Source: Oncomelania hupensis
Lineage: Eukaryota > Mollusca > Gastropoda > Littorinimorpha > Pomatiopsidae
Length of the DNA: 64,000 bases
Reading direction: 5' to 3'
Assembly: GCA_036898135.1 (NCBI GenBank)
Contig: CM072512.1
Coordinates: 23,160,069 to 23,224,068, forward strand
The notes below the pieces were generated by a model that saw only the letters and a list, made by a program, of their open reading frames with translations, was not told the origin of the DNA and made no database searches. Each line of letters begins with the position of its first letter. Within the stretch, counting starts at the first letter, position 1. Of this stretch, positions 34,060-44,500 are shown piece after piece. The position numbers and the translations under genes are program-made.

Positions 34060-34424
34060 ATATGGGGGAGTGGGTTTTGGGGGTGGTGTATAACATAGAG
34101 CTGCGTTTATTGGTATGTGTAATGTATTCTTGTCACATTTCTATATTATTCTTCTGTCCCTCTTACTCTGGTAAACTCTAAGTCCCTCCTGACTTCCAGA
34201 ATCCAGGCCTCTTTCGCAGTCTCCTGTGTTACCTCCAGTTCCAGGCGCTGGGAGCGCAAGCCAGCGCTAACAATCAAATGAAATGTAATAATTTCTTCTC
34301 ACCCCGATGTTCCCTCGCTCAGCCCTTCCCACCCACCAATAAACACACTCTCTTGTTTTACACAAACATCTAACGTTGGTTCATTTTCCAACGTATTTTA
34401 TGTATGCTTGTAGATCTACAATCA

Positions 34425-34429
<5 letters not shown>
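34058..34429. other. Unassigned
   Basis: Nothing recognised. Confidence 0.4.

Positions 34430-34516
<87 letters not shown>
34430..34516. repeat. (TC)n microsatellite
   Basis: About 43 TC units. Confidence 0.95.
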
Positions 34517-34521
<5 letters not shown>

Positions 34522-34754
34522 CTCTTTCTCACGCATGGCCAAATAAACATAAAAGTAAATTTAAGAACTTAAAGTTGAACCCTAACCATAAAAATAACAT
34601 TACTACACAAATTTAGGAACTGGGGACATGTAAAGTATACGAGCAATGCCTATTATCGCGGGCGGGACTATGCAATAACATGTCAACGGATTCTTCACTA
34701 TTAACGTTCTTCTCTTTATATAGTGGAATAAAAAAATAGGACATTCATATATAC

Positions 34755-36414
34755 TACTCAACAAAAGTTAGGGATCACCTTGGAAAATGGAAATCATTTT
34801 ATTTGTCATTGTTCTCTTATTTATTATTCATGCAGGCAATTTAGTGTTGCTAGTTATAATCAACAATAGGTTAAAGATTCGGCTTCACGTGAAAGCATGA
34901 ACTTTGTTCATTACCTCTTTGTACTGTAGAAAATCAAACATTGGCTATTGTTTTCAAAATTAGGCTTTTGTGTAAACGTCTATTTTCAGAACACCTAATG
35001 AGCTACACACTAAAATTATAGTGCACGTGCAAGATGTGCCATTTACCTGTGAGCTCAGGTATTTTTTCACGCTATAAATGCATTGTCTTGTTTGCTGTAT
35101 GGCAAAATGTAACCATGCCCCCAAGAAGAAAACTCAACGAATTTGACAAAGGCAGAGCAATAGCATGGGTCCAAAACGGCGTTTCAAAGCGAGAAGTAGC
35201 CAGACGACTAGAAGTTTCCATCTCAGTCATCGTACGGTTGACGGAACGCTTCAATGCCACTGGAAGTGTGAAGGAAAGGCCAAGGTCAGGTAGGACGAAA
35301 AGCACAACACCACGAGAAGATCGGCTAGTGCATCGAGAAGCGCTGCAGACGAGAAGTGTTGCCGCTATCAACATCAGAAGACGGCTACGGGCGGCTACTC
35401 ACACCAACGTCAGTGAGCAGACCATTAGACGTCGCCTTCACGGGTTTCAGCTACGATCTCGCCATCCAGCTGTACGACCCCGCCTTACACCAGCACACAG
35501 ACAACAGCGTCTGGCCTTCTGCAGACGATACATGCGGTGGACACGGCAACAATGGGCACAAATACTCTTCAGCGACGAATCCCGCTTCACTTTAAACCAT
35601 AATGACGGGCGTCTGAAAGTTTGGGGGCGACCAAGAGAAAGATTTATTGACGCTACAGTGCAGGAGAGGGTAGCTTTTGGCGGAGGTTCGGTTATGGTCT
35701 GGGGAGCTTTTAGTCTTCATTACAGAACTCCCTTGCATCGTGTAGAAGGCAACCTAACTGGCCTTCGCTACCGGGATGAAATTCTGAGAACACATGCCTT
35801 ACCTACACTGCAGCAGATGGGACCTCAGGCCACTTTTCAAGACGACAATGCTCGCCCACACAGAGCCAGGGTAGTAACCGACTTTCTCCAACAGGCAGGA
35901 GCAACACAATGGACTGGCCAGCTTGCAGCCCAGACCTCAACCCCATCGAAAATCTGTGGGATGAATTGGACCGACGTTTGAGGACCAAACACCCCCCACC
36001 CAGAGATGCCAACCACCTGTTCCAGCTTTTGGAGGCCGAGTGGCAGGCCTTGCCCCAGGAGGTATTCACCAATCTCATTAACTCCATGAGAAGGCGCTGT
36101 GTCGAGTGTCATGATAACCAAGGTGGCCACACACACTACTGAAATGTTTTAAGCCAAGACAATGGTCAATTTGCTTATTTTTGTTATTATCAAGACTCAA
36201 GATAAGTTTAAAAATCTGTTTTGTGAAATCAAATTTTAACCCCTTTTTGGTTTAAGGAAATGTTCCACTAAAATGATTTAATCGATTGAATTGATACATT
36301 GCTATGTTGTTGCTAAGTGTTTGAAATAAATATTGTCAAAATTTGATTTATAGTGTCCTTGTCGTATGGAAAATTTGAATGAATGAGTAAATGATCCCTA
36401 ACTTTTGTTGAGTA
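34755..36414 (+). mobile_element. Tc1-like DD34E DNA transposon with TA duplication
   Basis: The terminal inverted repeats start CTCAACAAAAGTTAGGGATC at 34757 and end with the complement at 36412. They are flanked by TA at 34755-34756 and 36413-36414, the cut-and-paste footprint of Tc1/mariner elements; one or two bases beyond the TA also match. Between them is a single transposase gene (35115-36142). The element is about 1.66 kb, a normal length. One frameshift in the transposase makes this copy non-autonomous, although its ends look intact. Confidence 0.94.
35115..36142 (+). pseudogene. Tc1-like transposase, one frameshift
   Basis: I start at MPPRRKLNEF (35115), where the domain begins, rather than at the ATG upstream at 35034. 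Residues about 8-115 form two helix-turn-helix motifs joined by an AT-hook-like RPRSGR. The DDE nuclease has its first aspartate in LFSDESRF, the second in QDDNARPH, and the glutamate in SPDLNPIENLW. The D-to-E spacing is 34, so it is of the DD34E type. A single-base loss near 35903-35908, between the second D and the E, shifts the frame; the remainder reads on at 35909-36142. A polyadenylation-like AATAAA follows at about 36325. The rest of the chain looks well preserved, suggesting recent inactivation. Confidence 0.92.
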
Positions 36415-36539
36415 GCTTAGAAGAATATGTTCAACAGATATTGAATGTAAACAAGTACAAATCATATTTTTTGAAAACTTGGTGTTCCATGAATTTACTC
36501 TTAAATTATTAATAAGCCTACATAAATGTCTTGGACATA
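36415..36539. other. Short AT-rich spacer
   Basis: Nothing recognised. Confidence 0.4.
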
Positions 36540-37885
36540 AAAAATTCTCAACCTACTTATTGTAAGGTAGTTTAGAATATATATAATTTTCTAACAATGA
36601 TAATAAATCAAATAATGAAGGCTTTATATTATTATAGTGATTAGATATAATATAATGTATTAAAGATTTAATTTCAAATAAAATATCTGTTTTTGTTTTA
36701 CAAGACCTATGTTGCAGAGAAAACAAAACAAATTTTGAATCAACACATATAAGGATGTTAAAGAAAGCAATTAGAGAATTACAAATGATATTTAAATCCA
36801 TAATGATAGCGTACAATTCTGCTGTAAATACTGAGACATTCTTACCAACGTAATATGATTTTTGAATTTTTAAATCAGGATTTGTAATTTTAGCGCCATC
36901 ATCTGATGATTCTAAAACTGAGCCATGAGTATAGATTTTTTAAATAATTAGAATATTGTTTTACATATGCTTCCTAGTCTCAGTAATAACTAACAGCAAA
37001 TTTTCACTTTTCTTTGTAAACAAATAATCAATACCAAATTTTGCATTTGTATGCTCCCATTGCGGAACATGTCATATAATAGGTAAAATAGGGATAGATA
37101 AAATGTCCAAATTACAATTTGTTAAAATATCACTTGTAAAATTTCGTATTGATTGAAGACACGCTAAATTTCTAGCTCGTTTTGGAAAATCTATATTAGC
37201 GTCAATAAATATTTCCTCTGAAACAGAATTTGGTACTGATAAACGTCTGACTATACGTTTTGCAACTGATAATTTCTGTTGTTCAAGAAAAGATAATAAG
37301 CAATATTCTTTATATGATTTTTCCTATACTTGAATGTACTTGAACACCTAACGCTATTTTCACTGATTTTCTGTCAATGCTTTGCAGTTTATTCAACAAT
37401 GAATTTGATGCTGAAAAATATGCTTCTTCTCTGTTATTAAGTACTGACCTCACTAAGGATATTGCCAAATTATGTAAACGTATGTGTGTCTTGACTCCAT
37501 GTTTGTACACAAAGTAATTTTAAAAAATGTAGTCTTTTGCTAGCTTTTGAAATTAAATATCGAATATGATACTTCGTTTTAGTTTTGGAGTAAAATATAC
37601 ACCCAAACACTTTATATGTTGTTTATAATAAAGGATTGTCCCATTCAATTCTAATTTACGCAAAATTAATAATTTGCACCATTATTGAACAACATTAGAC
37701 AGGTTTTTTCTTCAGATAGCTGAAGAAAATTTTGTATCATATATAAATTTAATTTAGTTAGTTCGATCTGGTATAACTTTTGCACGCAGTTTACAACCCT
37801 CTTGCAAGTATTTTTCCTTAAATTAATGTTAACCCAGATAGCTACATCATCTGCACATTGCAAAACGTTAAAATGTTTTGACATA
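36540..37885 (-). pseudogene. Decayed AT-rich I-group LINE ORF2 remnant (RT end and RNase H)
   Basis: Minus-strand fragments in several frames read as one ORF2 in order. At 37666-37884 there is an RT active-site segment (LQCADDVAIWV) followed by a thumb-like stretch. At 37310-37510, LQSIDRKSVKIALGV corresponds to LDPVAHQALRIALGA of the intact LINE here. At about 36600-36920, an RNase H-like IYTHGS (usually TDGS), then FTAELYAIIM and CVDSKFVLFSL. Numerous stops and frameshifts are present. The base composition is far more AT-rich than the intact LINE, so it belongs to a different, old family of the I group. Confidence 0.72.
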
Positions 37886-38262
37886 ACTTTTAAACAGTAC
37901 TGCGGTTCGTATCCGCGGTTAGCAGAAACGGAAAAGTAAGTTTTGTCTTCTCTAGGCGACGAATTAGGTCACGCTGTATTTGTTTCTAGGTCAACTGGCT
38001 TTTACGAACCGTTTCAGAATCTTTTCGAACCGTTTATTGACGCCGGATAGTGTCCTCACTTGGTTTCATACAATTTAAGAATCCAAGAAGGCAAATGGGT
38101 TTTTGGGACGGAAAAGGAGCATTTTTGTATTTTTGTAGAGAAAAGGGTTAGAGCAAGGGCTAGGGACAGATCTACAACTAACCCTTACCCGAACCTTGTA
38201 GCAATATTCCGCTCTTTCCGTCACTTTTAAACAGTACTGCGGTTCGCATCCGCGGTTAGCAG
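37886..38262. repeat. 40-bp direct repeats 337 bp apart
   Basis: CTTTTAAACAGTACTGCGGT and the following GATCCGCGG-like sequence occur at 37886-37925 and 38223-38262 with one difference in 40 bp. Each copy contains a short palindrome (GCGG ... CCGC). The intervening sequence is unassigned, so this may be a duplication or the edge of an unknown insertion. Confidence 0.7.
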
Positions 38263-38629
38263 CGAGACCAAAGTATACTTTGAAGGGATGGAGGGAATAC
38301 TTTCACCTGCTGCTAGCGGGAGTTTTGTTTTAGCGATACTTTCTACCGATCGCAGCAATGTGTATTACCTCACATTTTCATGGGCAACAAAAATGTTACA
38401 TTCCGCGCCACACAACAGAAATTCTGCCCTCGTTCTAGACTGCCTGAATGAGTTTCTTCTCTTCGTGCTTATTTACGTCTTTTTGGAGTTTTTGACTTTC
38501 CTTTGCCAAAACAAAACCAACAAAACCACAATCAGTCTATTAAAAATGTAACTATAGGTTATAGTCACACAACTCCAAAGCGTATATCAGTCTATTGATT
38601 GGGTAAATTTACGCCCCTGGACACAAAGA
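38263..38629. other. Unassigned
   Basis: The open frame at 38288-38551 (87 codons) has no recognisable domain apart from a hydrophobic segment near its C-terminus. Confidence 0.35.
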
Positions 38630-38962
38630 GCGAGCGTTGTGGCCAAGTGGGCTAAGGCGGGACTAACTTGCCTTGTCCACAAGCCAGAAACCAATGGCGC
38701 CGACAGGTGTGGGTTCGATCCGGCATCTGGGCGTTATGTTTCTACGAATATTATTTACTTTCGACTCGGGCAACGTCTCGGGGGTTTTCTCCGGGTACTC
38801 CGGTTTGCTCCCCCAGCATAATTTAAAAAATCACAAATAATGTTACGTAGGTTGGGTTTGGGCGCGCCACTGGCTGCGACTACGCCTTCCCCAGGGGAGG
38901 CGGCCCAGAGTTTCCCGATAGAAAGGGATAATAAGCTATAGTAAAAAGTAGTAAAAAAAAAA
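38630..38962 (+). repeat. tRNA-Leu-like SINE (SINE-2), copy 1
   Basis: The head reads GTTGTGGCCAAGTGGGCTAA with an A box near 38641-38657 and a B box GGGTTCGATCC at 38711-38721, and a long variable-arm-like stretch lies between them. The body continues with GCGCGCCACTGGCTG-type sequence and ends GATAATAAGCTATAG followed by poly(A). The second copy at 47972-48190 shows it is a dispersed element rather than a tRNA gene. Confidence 0.82.
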
Positions 38963-39719
38963 AACTGGAAAAAAACACCCATAGAGCGTATAGGGGCTCA
39001 GTCTATTCTATTTTGTCATTACTTATTAGATTTCTTACTAGGGATAAACGAATGTTCCAAAGATTGTTAATATATACTTTGTGTGCAATACGGTTTTGCT
39101 ACACAAAGAAGTCCATGCTGATAGAGCTGCACATTCGTCGCAGCATTTTAGTCTTTTGTTGTTGGTTTCTTCTTCTTCTTCTTTTTTTTTTTTGAAAGCT
39201 GCTTTTCCCTGCTTTTTTTTTTCTGGTCTACATTTTGAACTTTAAGAGATCGAGGAAACTCCTTGTTTTTACTCTTTGAGAAGATGGGGAGGAATTACGT
39301 CCCTTCACATTATTACTACACGCTTTCTCAGAACCGAAACATACTAGAGACACAAAGCTGAAATGGCCACACCTGATGCCTCTCGCTTTCATTGTAGTTG
39401 CGGTTATTCATTACCGAAGCAATGAAACAACGGGGAGAAAGTTGCAATCAAAATGACTGAAAGTTTAACAACGGATGTGCAAATTACACAAGAGTACTAC
39501 ACATTCAGGTCAGGTGATAGAGCAGGAGGAGGCAGGAGAGGAGAAGGAGGAAAACGATGGAAAGACAAGGTTTCAACACACTAAATGACTAAATTGTAGA
39601 AGAAACAAAGGTACAGATTTACGCAGAATGAAGAAGACGCTTGTCGAAAAGAATTGCACGTTAGGAAGGCCCAATCAGAAGAAGAAAAATGGCAAGTTAG
39701 AAATGTAGGAACAACAGAG
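38963..39719. other. Unassigned, partly purine-rich
   Basis: Nothing recognised. Confidence 0.4.
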
Positions 39720-39898
39720 AAGAAGAAGAAGAAGAAGAAGAAGAAGAAGAAGAAGAAGAAGAAGAAGAAGAAGAAGAAGAAGAAGAAGAAGAAGAAGAAG
39801 AAGAAGAAGAAGAAGATAAATAAAGAAATGAAAGAAAGAAAGAAGATATAGTAAGGAAGAAAGGAAGAAAGAAAGAAAGAAAGAAAGAATACAAGAAA
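39720..39898. repeat. (AAG)n and (GAAA)n microsatellites
   Basis: About 32 AAG units to 39816, then GAAA/GAAG repeats to about 39890. Confidence 0.95.
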
Positions 39899-40271
39899 AA
39901 CGGGTAGAATTACAAGTTAGAAAGGTAGGAATGACAGCTTTCAAGAAGTCAGATCAAACGACGATGTTGGTAGTGAGGCTTCGAGTTATGATGCCGATGG
40001 TGGTGGCGCTGTTGGTGGTGACGGTGGAGGTGCTGCTGCTTCTTGGTAATGGCCGTATAGATAACTGTAGTGGTGACAATAACACACGCAGCTGTGGTGA
40101 TGATGCTTCTGGGTAGTATTGGCATGCACTGCTACAGTGTGGATAATAGTGGGAGCGGTTCTGCTGCTGTTTCTCCCAGCGATGATAGTTACGGTGGTAC
40201 GGTAGCGAGGGGCTGGTGACAATACACTGATGCCGCACTGTTTGGTGATGGTGGTGGACTGGATGATAGTG
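39899..40271. other. Presumed upstream region of the secreted-protein gene
   Basis: Rich in GGTGGTG-type triplets. No repeat family recognised. Confidence 0.35.
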
Positions 40272-40280
40272 TATATAAAG
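40272..40280 (+). promoter_or_regulatory. TATA box (TATATAAAG)
   Basis: This is a strong TATA consensus about 310 bp upstream of the start codon of the signal-peptide exon. Transcription would be expected to start about 25-35 bp downstream, near 40300-40315. The assignment rests on position and sequence only. Confidence 0.5.
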
Positions 40281-40587
40281 CGGACGGCAGGGATAAGCGA
40301 GGACTTTACATGACAAGCACGCAGCAGTGACAGCAGCTTGCTGCTTTAGCTCGCTTCTCTGTCGTCGGCTACCCAGCTTCTGCCTTCCACCCCTATTTTG
40401 GTTCAAGCCACCCGGCATTTCTTGCAGCTTTCCAAGCTCTTCCCGCCTTTCAGCTTCACTGCCTAACTCTGTGCTGCTAGCCCATCTGCAACAGTTCTGG
40501 ACAGTCACCTGTGCGGTGTACAAGTAGAAGATCTGCCCCTGCAGAAAACTTTCCAGTCTGAAACTAATCTCGTCAACCCATCTAAAC

Positions 40588-40651
40588 ATGAAGGCCTTCG
40601 TCGTCGTCGTCGTCCTCTTCCTCGCCTCACTGACATTCAGTGCTTCAGAAG
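40588..40651 (+). CDS. First coding exon of a secreted protein (signal peptide)
   Basis: ATG at 40588 has an A at -3 and opens 21 complete codons, MKAFVVVVVLFLASLTFSASE. This is a classic signal peptide: a lysine at position 2, a hydrophobic core of about 15 residues and small residues (S-A-S) for cleavage. The exon ends at 40651 before GTAAGAG (40652), a near-perfect splice donor, leaving a phase-1 junction. Phase-1 introns straight after the signal peptide are common in genes for small secreted proteins. The TATA box at 40272 and a repeat-free leader of about 290 bp support a real first exon. The mature region would be downstream. The putative intron contains a (TTTA)n run, Repeat A copy 7 and a full LINE, so the next exon may lie past 48 kb or outside the window. 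The product is unknown. Confidence 0.58.
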
Positions 40652-40662
40652 GTAAGAGAGCT

Positions 40663-40663
40663 T

Positions 40664-40718
<55 letters not shown>

Positions 40719-40722
40719 TTAA
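40663..40722. repeat. (TTTA)n microsatellite
   Basis: About 15 TTTA units just inside the putative first intron. Confidence 0.95.
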
Positions 40723-40816
40723 TTATTTGATGTATTGCTGACATGTAAAAAAAGCGCTGCTCATTTCCAACAAGTAACATAAAATAATTCATGTATGCAT
40801 TTCTCATCGACACCCT

Positions 40817-41265
40817 GACCCCCGTTGGGGTGCCGGGGGTTTCAGTATAAATAGTATCCCCACTTTCCCCACTGTCGCTGTCTTTCTCATTTGCTCTTTC
40901 TCATTTCTGTTCTGTTCTATCGTCTTCTTCGCTAGACCAGTCTCCTTCCTTTTTTCTTGAACTCTTCCGGGACAAGACTCCTTATTTGTGTATGAGGTCT
41001 GTTGGATCAGCTTGGGAATATTGGACGCTTTCTGCCACGTGGTCACTAGGGCTTCCTATGATGTTATTATTTAGCAATGTAGGCATTTTATATGTATGTG
41101 TTTTGTTGATAATTTATAATGATGTTTGTATTCTATTTTGTTTTTGTAAATGGGGGTTCGATAAGTTGGGGTGAAGCCTCAGCCGTCCCCTGCGTGGGAT
41201 GTCTTTATTGTAAAGTGACTGGCTGGTGGAGAGCTTTCGGTTTTACCACTAGGGTTGTTTCAGCA
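40817..41265 (+). repeat. Repeat A copy 7, 5' part (type I), interrupted by the intact LINE
   Basis: It starts GACCCCCGTTGGGGTGCCGG and TATAAATAG follows. It breaks at GTTGTTTCAGCA (41254-41265), which is duplicated on the far side of the LINE. The remaining part is 47371-47467. Around the whole element the 11-bp ATCGACACCCT is duplicated at 40806-40816 and 47468-47478. Without the LINE and one copy of its duplication the repeat is about 534 bp, which defines both ends of the family. Confidence 0.92.
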
Positions 41266-41294
41266 ATACAATACAATACAAGATTATTGCTTTA

Positions 41295-41328
41295 GGTCCA
41301 GCGGACTCTTCCGAGCCAAATCAGGACC
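41295..41328 (-). promoter_or_regulatory. Conserved 3'-terminal hairpin shared with Repeat A
   Basis: On the minus strand GGTCC and GGACC (5 bp) enclose a 24-nt segment containing CGGA-AGAG-TCCG, a second stem with a tetraloop. The same block precedes the simple tail in every type I Repeat A copy. In LINEs with strict 3'-end recognition such hairpins are bound by the element's RT. That role is inferred here from conservation and position. Confidence 0.7.
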
Positions 41329-41362
41329 AGAGAGACGTTATCTTAAAATATTATAAAATGAT

Positions 41363-41540
41363 TCAAATCTTAAAAAACAAACCTGTTACTCTTAAATACC
41401 CAAACAAACTTTCACATGACATCTCTTTAAGAGTCTTCTTTAAAACTGATGTATTAAAAATATAATCTCTTTCTTCAATCAAATCACTAAATTCAGTCCT
41501 AACAATAAAATCCAAACTAAACAAAACATGTCGATACGAT
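41363..41540 (-). pseudogene. Diverged second copy of an ORF2 C-terminus in the LINE 3' UTR
   Basis: Directly after the ORF2 stop, minus-strand DNA still reads SDLIEERDYIFNTSVL and then LFGYLRVTGLFFKI, followed by a stop. The true ORF2 end reads ADLIEERETYFGSIPF, then LFQFLHDVGLFYRI. Over these 41 positions 16 residues are identical without gaps, and both segments end in GLF-x-x-I plus stop. The other LINE copy (53792-53966) has the same feature, so it is a family trait. It is probably a relic of the 3' end of a related LINE acquired by template switching. Confidence 0.78.
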
Positions 41541-44500
41541 TTATATGCGATAAAACAAACCAACATCATGTAAAAATTGAAACAGATGTTGACCATTACA
41601 TACTTTAAAAATCTCTTTGAAAGGTATGGAACCAAAATATGTTTCCCTTTCCTCAATCAAATCAGCACACTCAGACATGAAATGTCGAACGGAAAAGGAT
41701 TGATCACATGCAAAGCACCATGGTGGTTCTTCTCCTTTTAAAAGGAAACTGTGGGTGACATAAGTATGCCCAATATGAAGGCGAGATAACACTGTTTCTT
41801 CTTTGCGAGTGGATGCAAAGTTAGGCAAAGAAGTGGACAAATCGGGAAGAATTTGAAATAATTTGTTGTTGACATGGTTAGACCAGTCAGTCTGCCACAG
41901 TCGTTTACAATAAGAACCAGTCATACAACGTAGGTCAGAGTAGGGCACAAACTGAAATATCTCTGGAGGGAAATCAAGATGCAGAGCATCTTTAGCCGCC
42001 CTGTCTACTGCAATATTGCCGCGGATGCCCATGTGACCAGGGACCCACATAAAAACTATCTTTTTACCCTCAGAAATAAGTTGTGTATGGAGGTCATGGA
42101 TCTCTGCCAGAAAAGGGTGTGATATCTTTCTCGTGGAAAGAGCCTGAAGTGCTGACAAGGAATCAGACATGATTAAAAATGAGGTTCTTTTGGATTGATA
42201 AACTTGTTTCAGAGCTAAATGAATTGCCTTGAGCTCAGCTGTATAAACAGAACAGAAATCAGGTAAACGCTGTTGCAAAGGCTGGTCTAAGTGTCTCCCG
42301 GAGACTGACGCAGCAGCAACTGAATCTCCTTTCTTTGACCCGTCTGTAAAAAGTTGTTCATATCCTGGGTATAAAGCGCACTGTTCTAAATAAAGTTGGT
42401 TATATACGGTTTCGGATGTATTGTTTTTAAGGAAAGCGGACAACTGCCAATTAATGTTTGGGATACATAATTTCCATGGGGGAGCTTCAGTCCGAAGCTC
42501 ATCGTCGTTGATGGAAGCAACATCAATGCCTGCTTTTTCCAGATGAGCTTGCATTCTGATGCCAAACGGAGGAATTGTGTTAGGTTTGGCTTCAAATTTC
42601 TGAACAAAATCTGGGTTGAAAACACAGTCATAAGCAGGGTTCATAGGGTCAGTTTTTAATTTTAAATAGTAATTCATTGACAATTTTGTACGTCTCAGCT
42701 CCAGCGGAGGTTCGTTAGCTTCCACGTAAAGGCTTTCACAAGGGGAAGTGCGAAACGCACCCAAAGCAATGCGTAGTGCCTGATGGGCAACTGGATCTAG
42801 CATCTTAAGATAAGATTTTCTAGCAGAACCATAGACAATGCAACCATAGTCTAACTTGGATCTAATTAAAGAACGATATAACAGCAATAAAGTTTTCTTG
42901 TCAGCACCCCAGTCTGTACCACTGATAACCTTGAGCAAATTGCAGGCCTGTTGACATTTAGTTTTCAAAATTTTCAGATGAGGAATGAAAGATAGCTTTT
43001 GATCAAAAATAACACCCAAAAATTTGACTTGTTTGACCGCCTTTATTTGAGTTTTATTGAGGAGAATAGTAGGGTCTTGAATAATTCCCCGGTGCTGGGA
43101 AAAGTGAATACATTCAGTTTTTGCTTCAGAAAATTTAAAACCATTTTGTAAAACCCAGTCTTCAACGGCCTTGACACATAACTGTAGCTGACGTTCTGCA
43201 GATGCCAAAGTTTTACCTTTGGCTACCAATGCAAAATCGTCGACAAATAAAGAATTATCAATTCCCCGTTTAACGGAACGAACAATGTTATTTATTTTAA
43301 TATTAAACAGCAAGGGAGACAAGATGCTACCCTGAGGCACTCCCATCTCCTGTTCTCTCGTATCTGACAAAGATCCCCCAACCTTAACCTGAAAAATTCT
43401 GTCCGTTAGAAAATTGGATATAAACAGAGGTAAATGTCCCTTCAAACCCATTTCTTGTAAATCTGAAAGAATGCCATATTTCCATGTGGTATCATAAGCC
43501 TTTTCCAAATCAAACATGATGGCAACGACATGGTCACCCTGGACGAACGCGTTACGGATAAAAGTTTCCAGTCGCACCAGGTGGTCAACAGTACTTCGAC
43601 CACTTCGAAAGCCACACTGAGTGTTGGATAAAATATTATTTGTTTCTAGATACCACAGTAAGCGAGAATAAACCATTCTTTCTAGCGTCTTGCATAAGCA
43701 AGACGTTAAGGCTATTGGTCTATAGTTTGTCGGGTTAGTATGGTCTTTGCCAGGTTTAGGGATGGGTACAATAATGGCCTTTCTCCAGGAGGGAGGAAAG
43801 GTGCCAGTGATCCAGAGCTGATTGAAGATGTCCAGCAGTTGAGACCGTGAGTACCTTGTTAAATGTCTGAGAAATTGATAATGTACATCATCCGGTCCAA
43901 CTGCTGAATCTGCACTTTTGTTAATTGCATCGTCAAGCTCGACTAATGAAAACGGAATGTTGTAATCTTCAGAATTATCGGAGGTAAAATTTAACTGTTG
44001 TTTTTCTTTACGGGTTTTAACTGTTTGAAAAGGGACAGAATAATTTTCAGAGGAAGAATTTGCAGCAAAAGAAGAAGCCAAAAGATCAGCTACTAATTTT
44101 TTATCTCCGATTACGTCACCCTGCACAGTAAGGCATGGGCTCACCTGTTTGTTACCTCTATTTTTGAGTTTGCGGACTACTTTCCACACCTTCGACAGTT
44201 TCGCTTTCGAATTAAGCGTGGAGCAGAAACCTCTCCACGATTCTCTTCTCTTTCGTTTGAAGAGCTGTCGGCAGTGCGCTCGCAAACGTTGGTGGTTTTG
44301 TTTATTTTCAGTGCTTGGGTGTAAAAACATAGTTCTTAAGGCTTTTTTACGAGCTTGCTGAAGTTTTCTACATTCATCGTCAAACCAGGGTTTTTTAAGT
44401 GTGTGAGGGTTTGACGAAGTTTGCGGAATGGACTCCTTGGCACTGTTAATAACTATGTCAGTATAAAGCTGTATTGGATCTAAGGCATTTGAAAATTCCT

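Noticed and set aside
38637..38721. Possible tRNA-Leu gene
   Set aside because: A and B boxes are present, but the sequence recurs with a long body and poly(A) end at 47972, so it is a SINE head. No clean cloverleaf was found.
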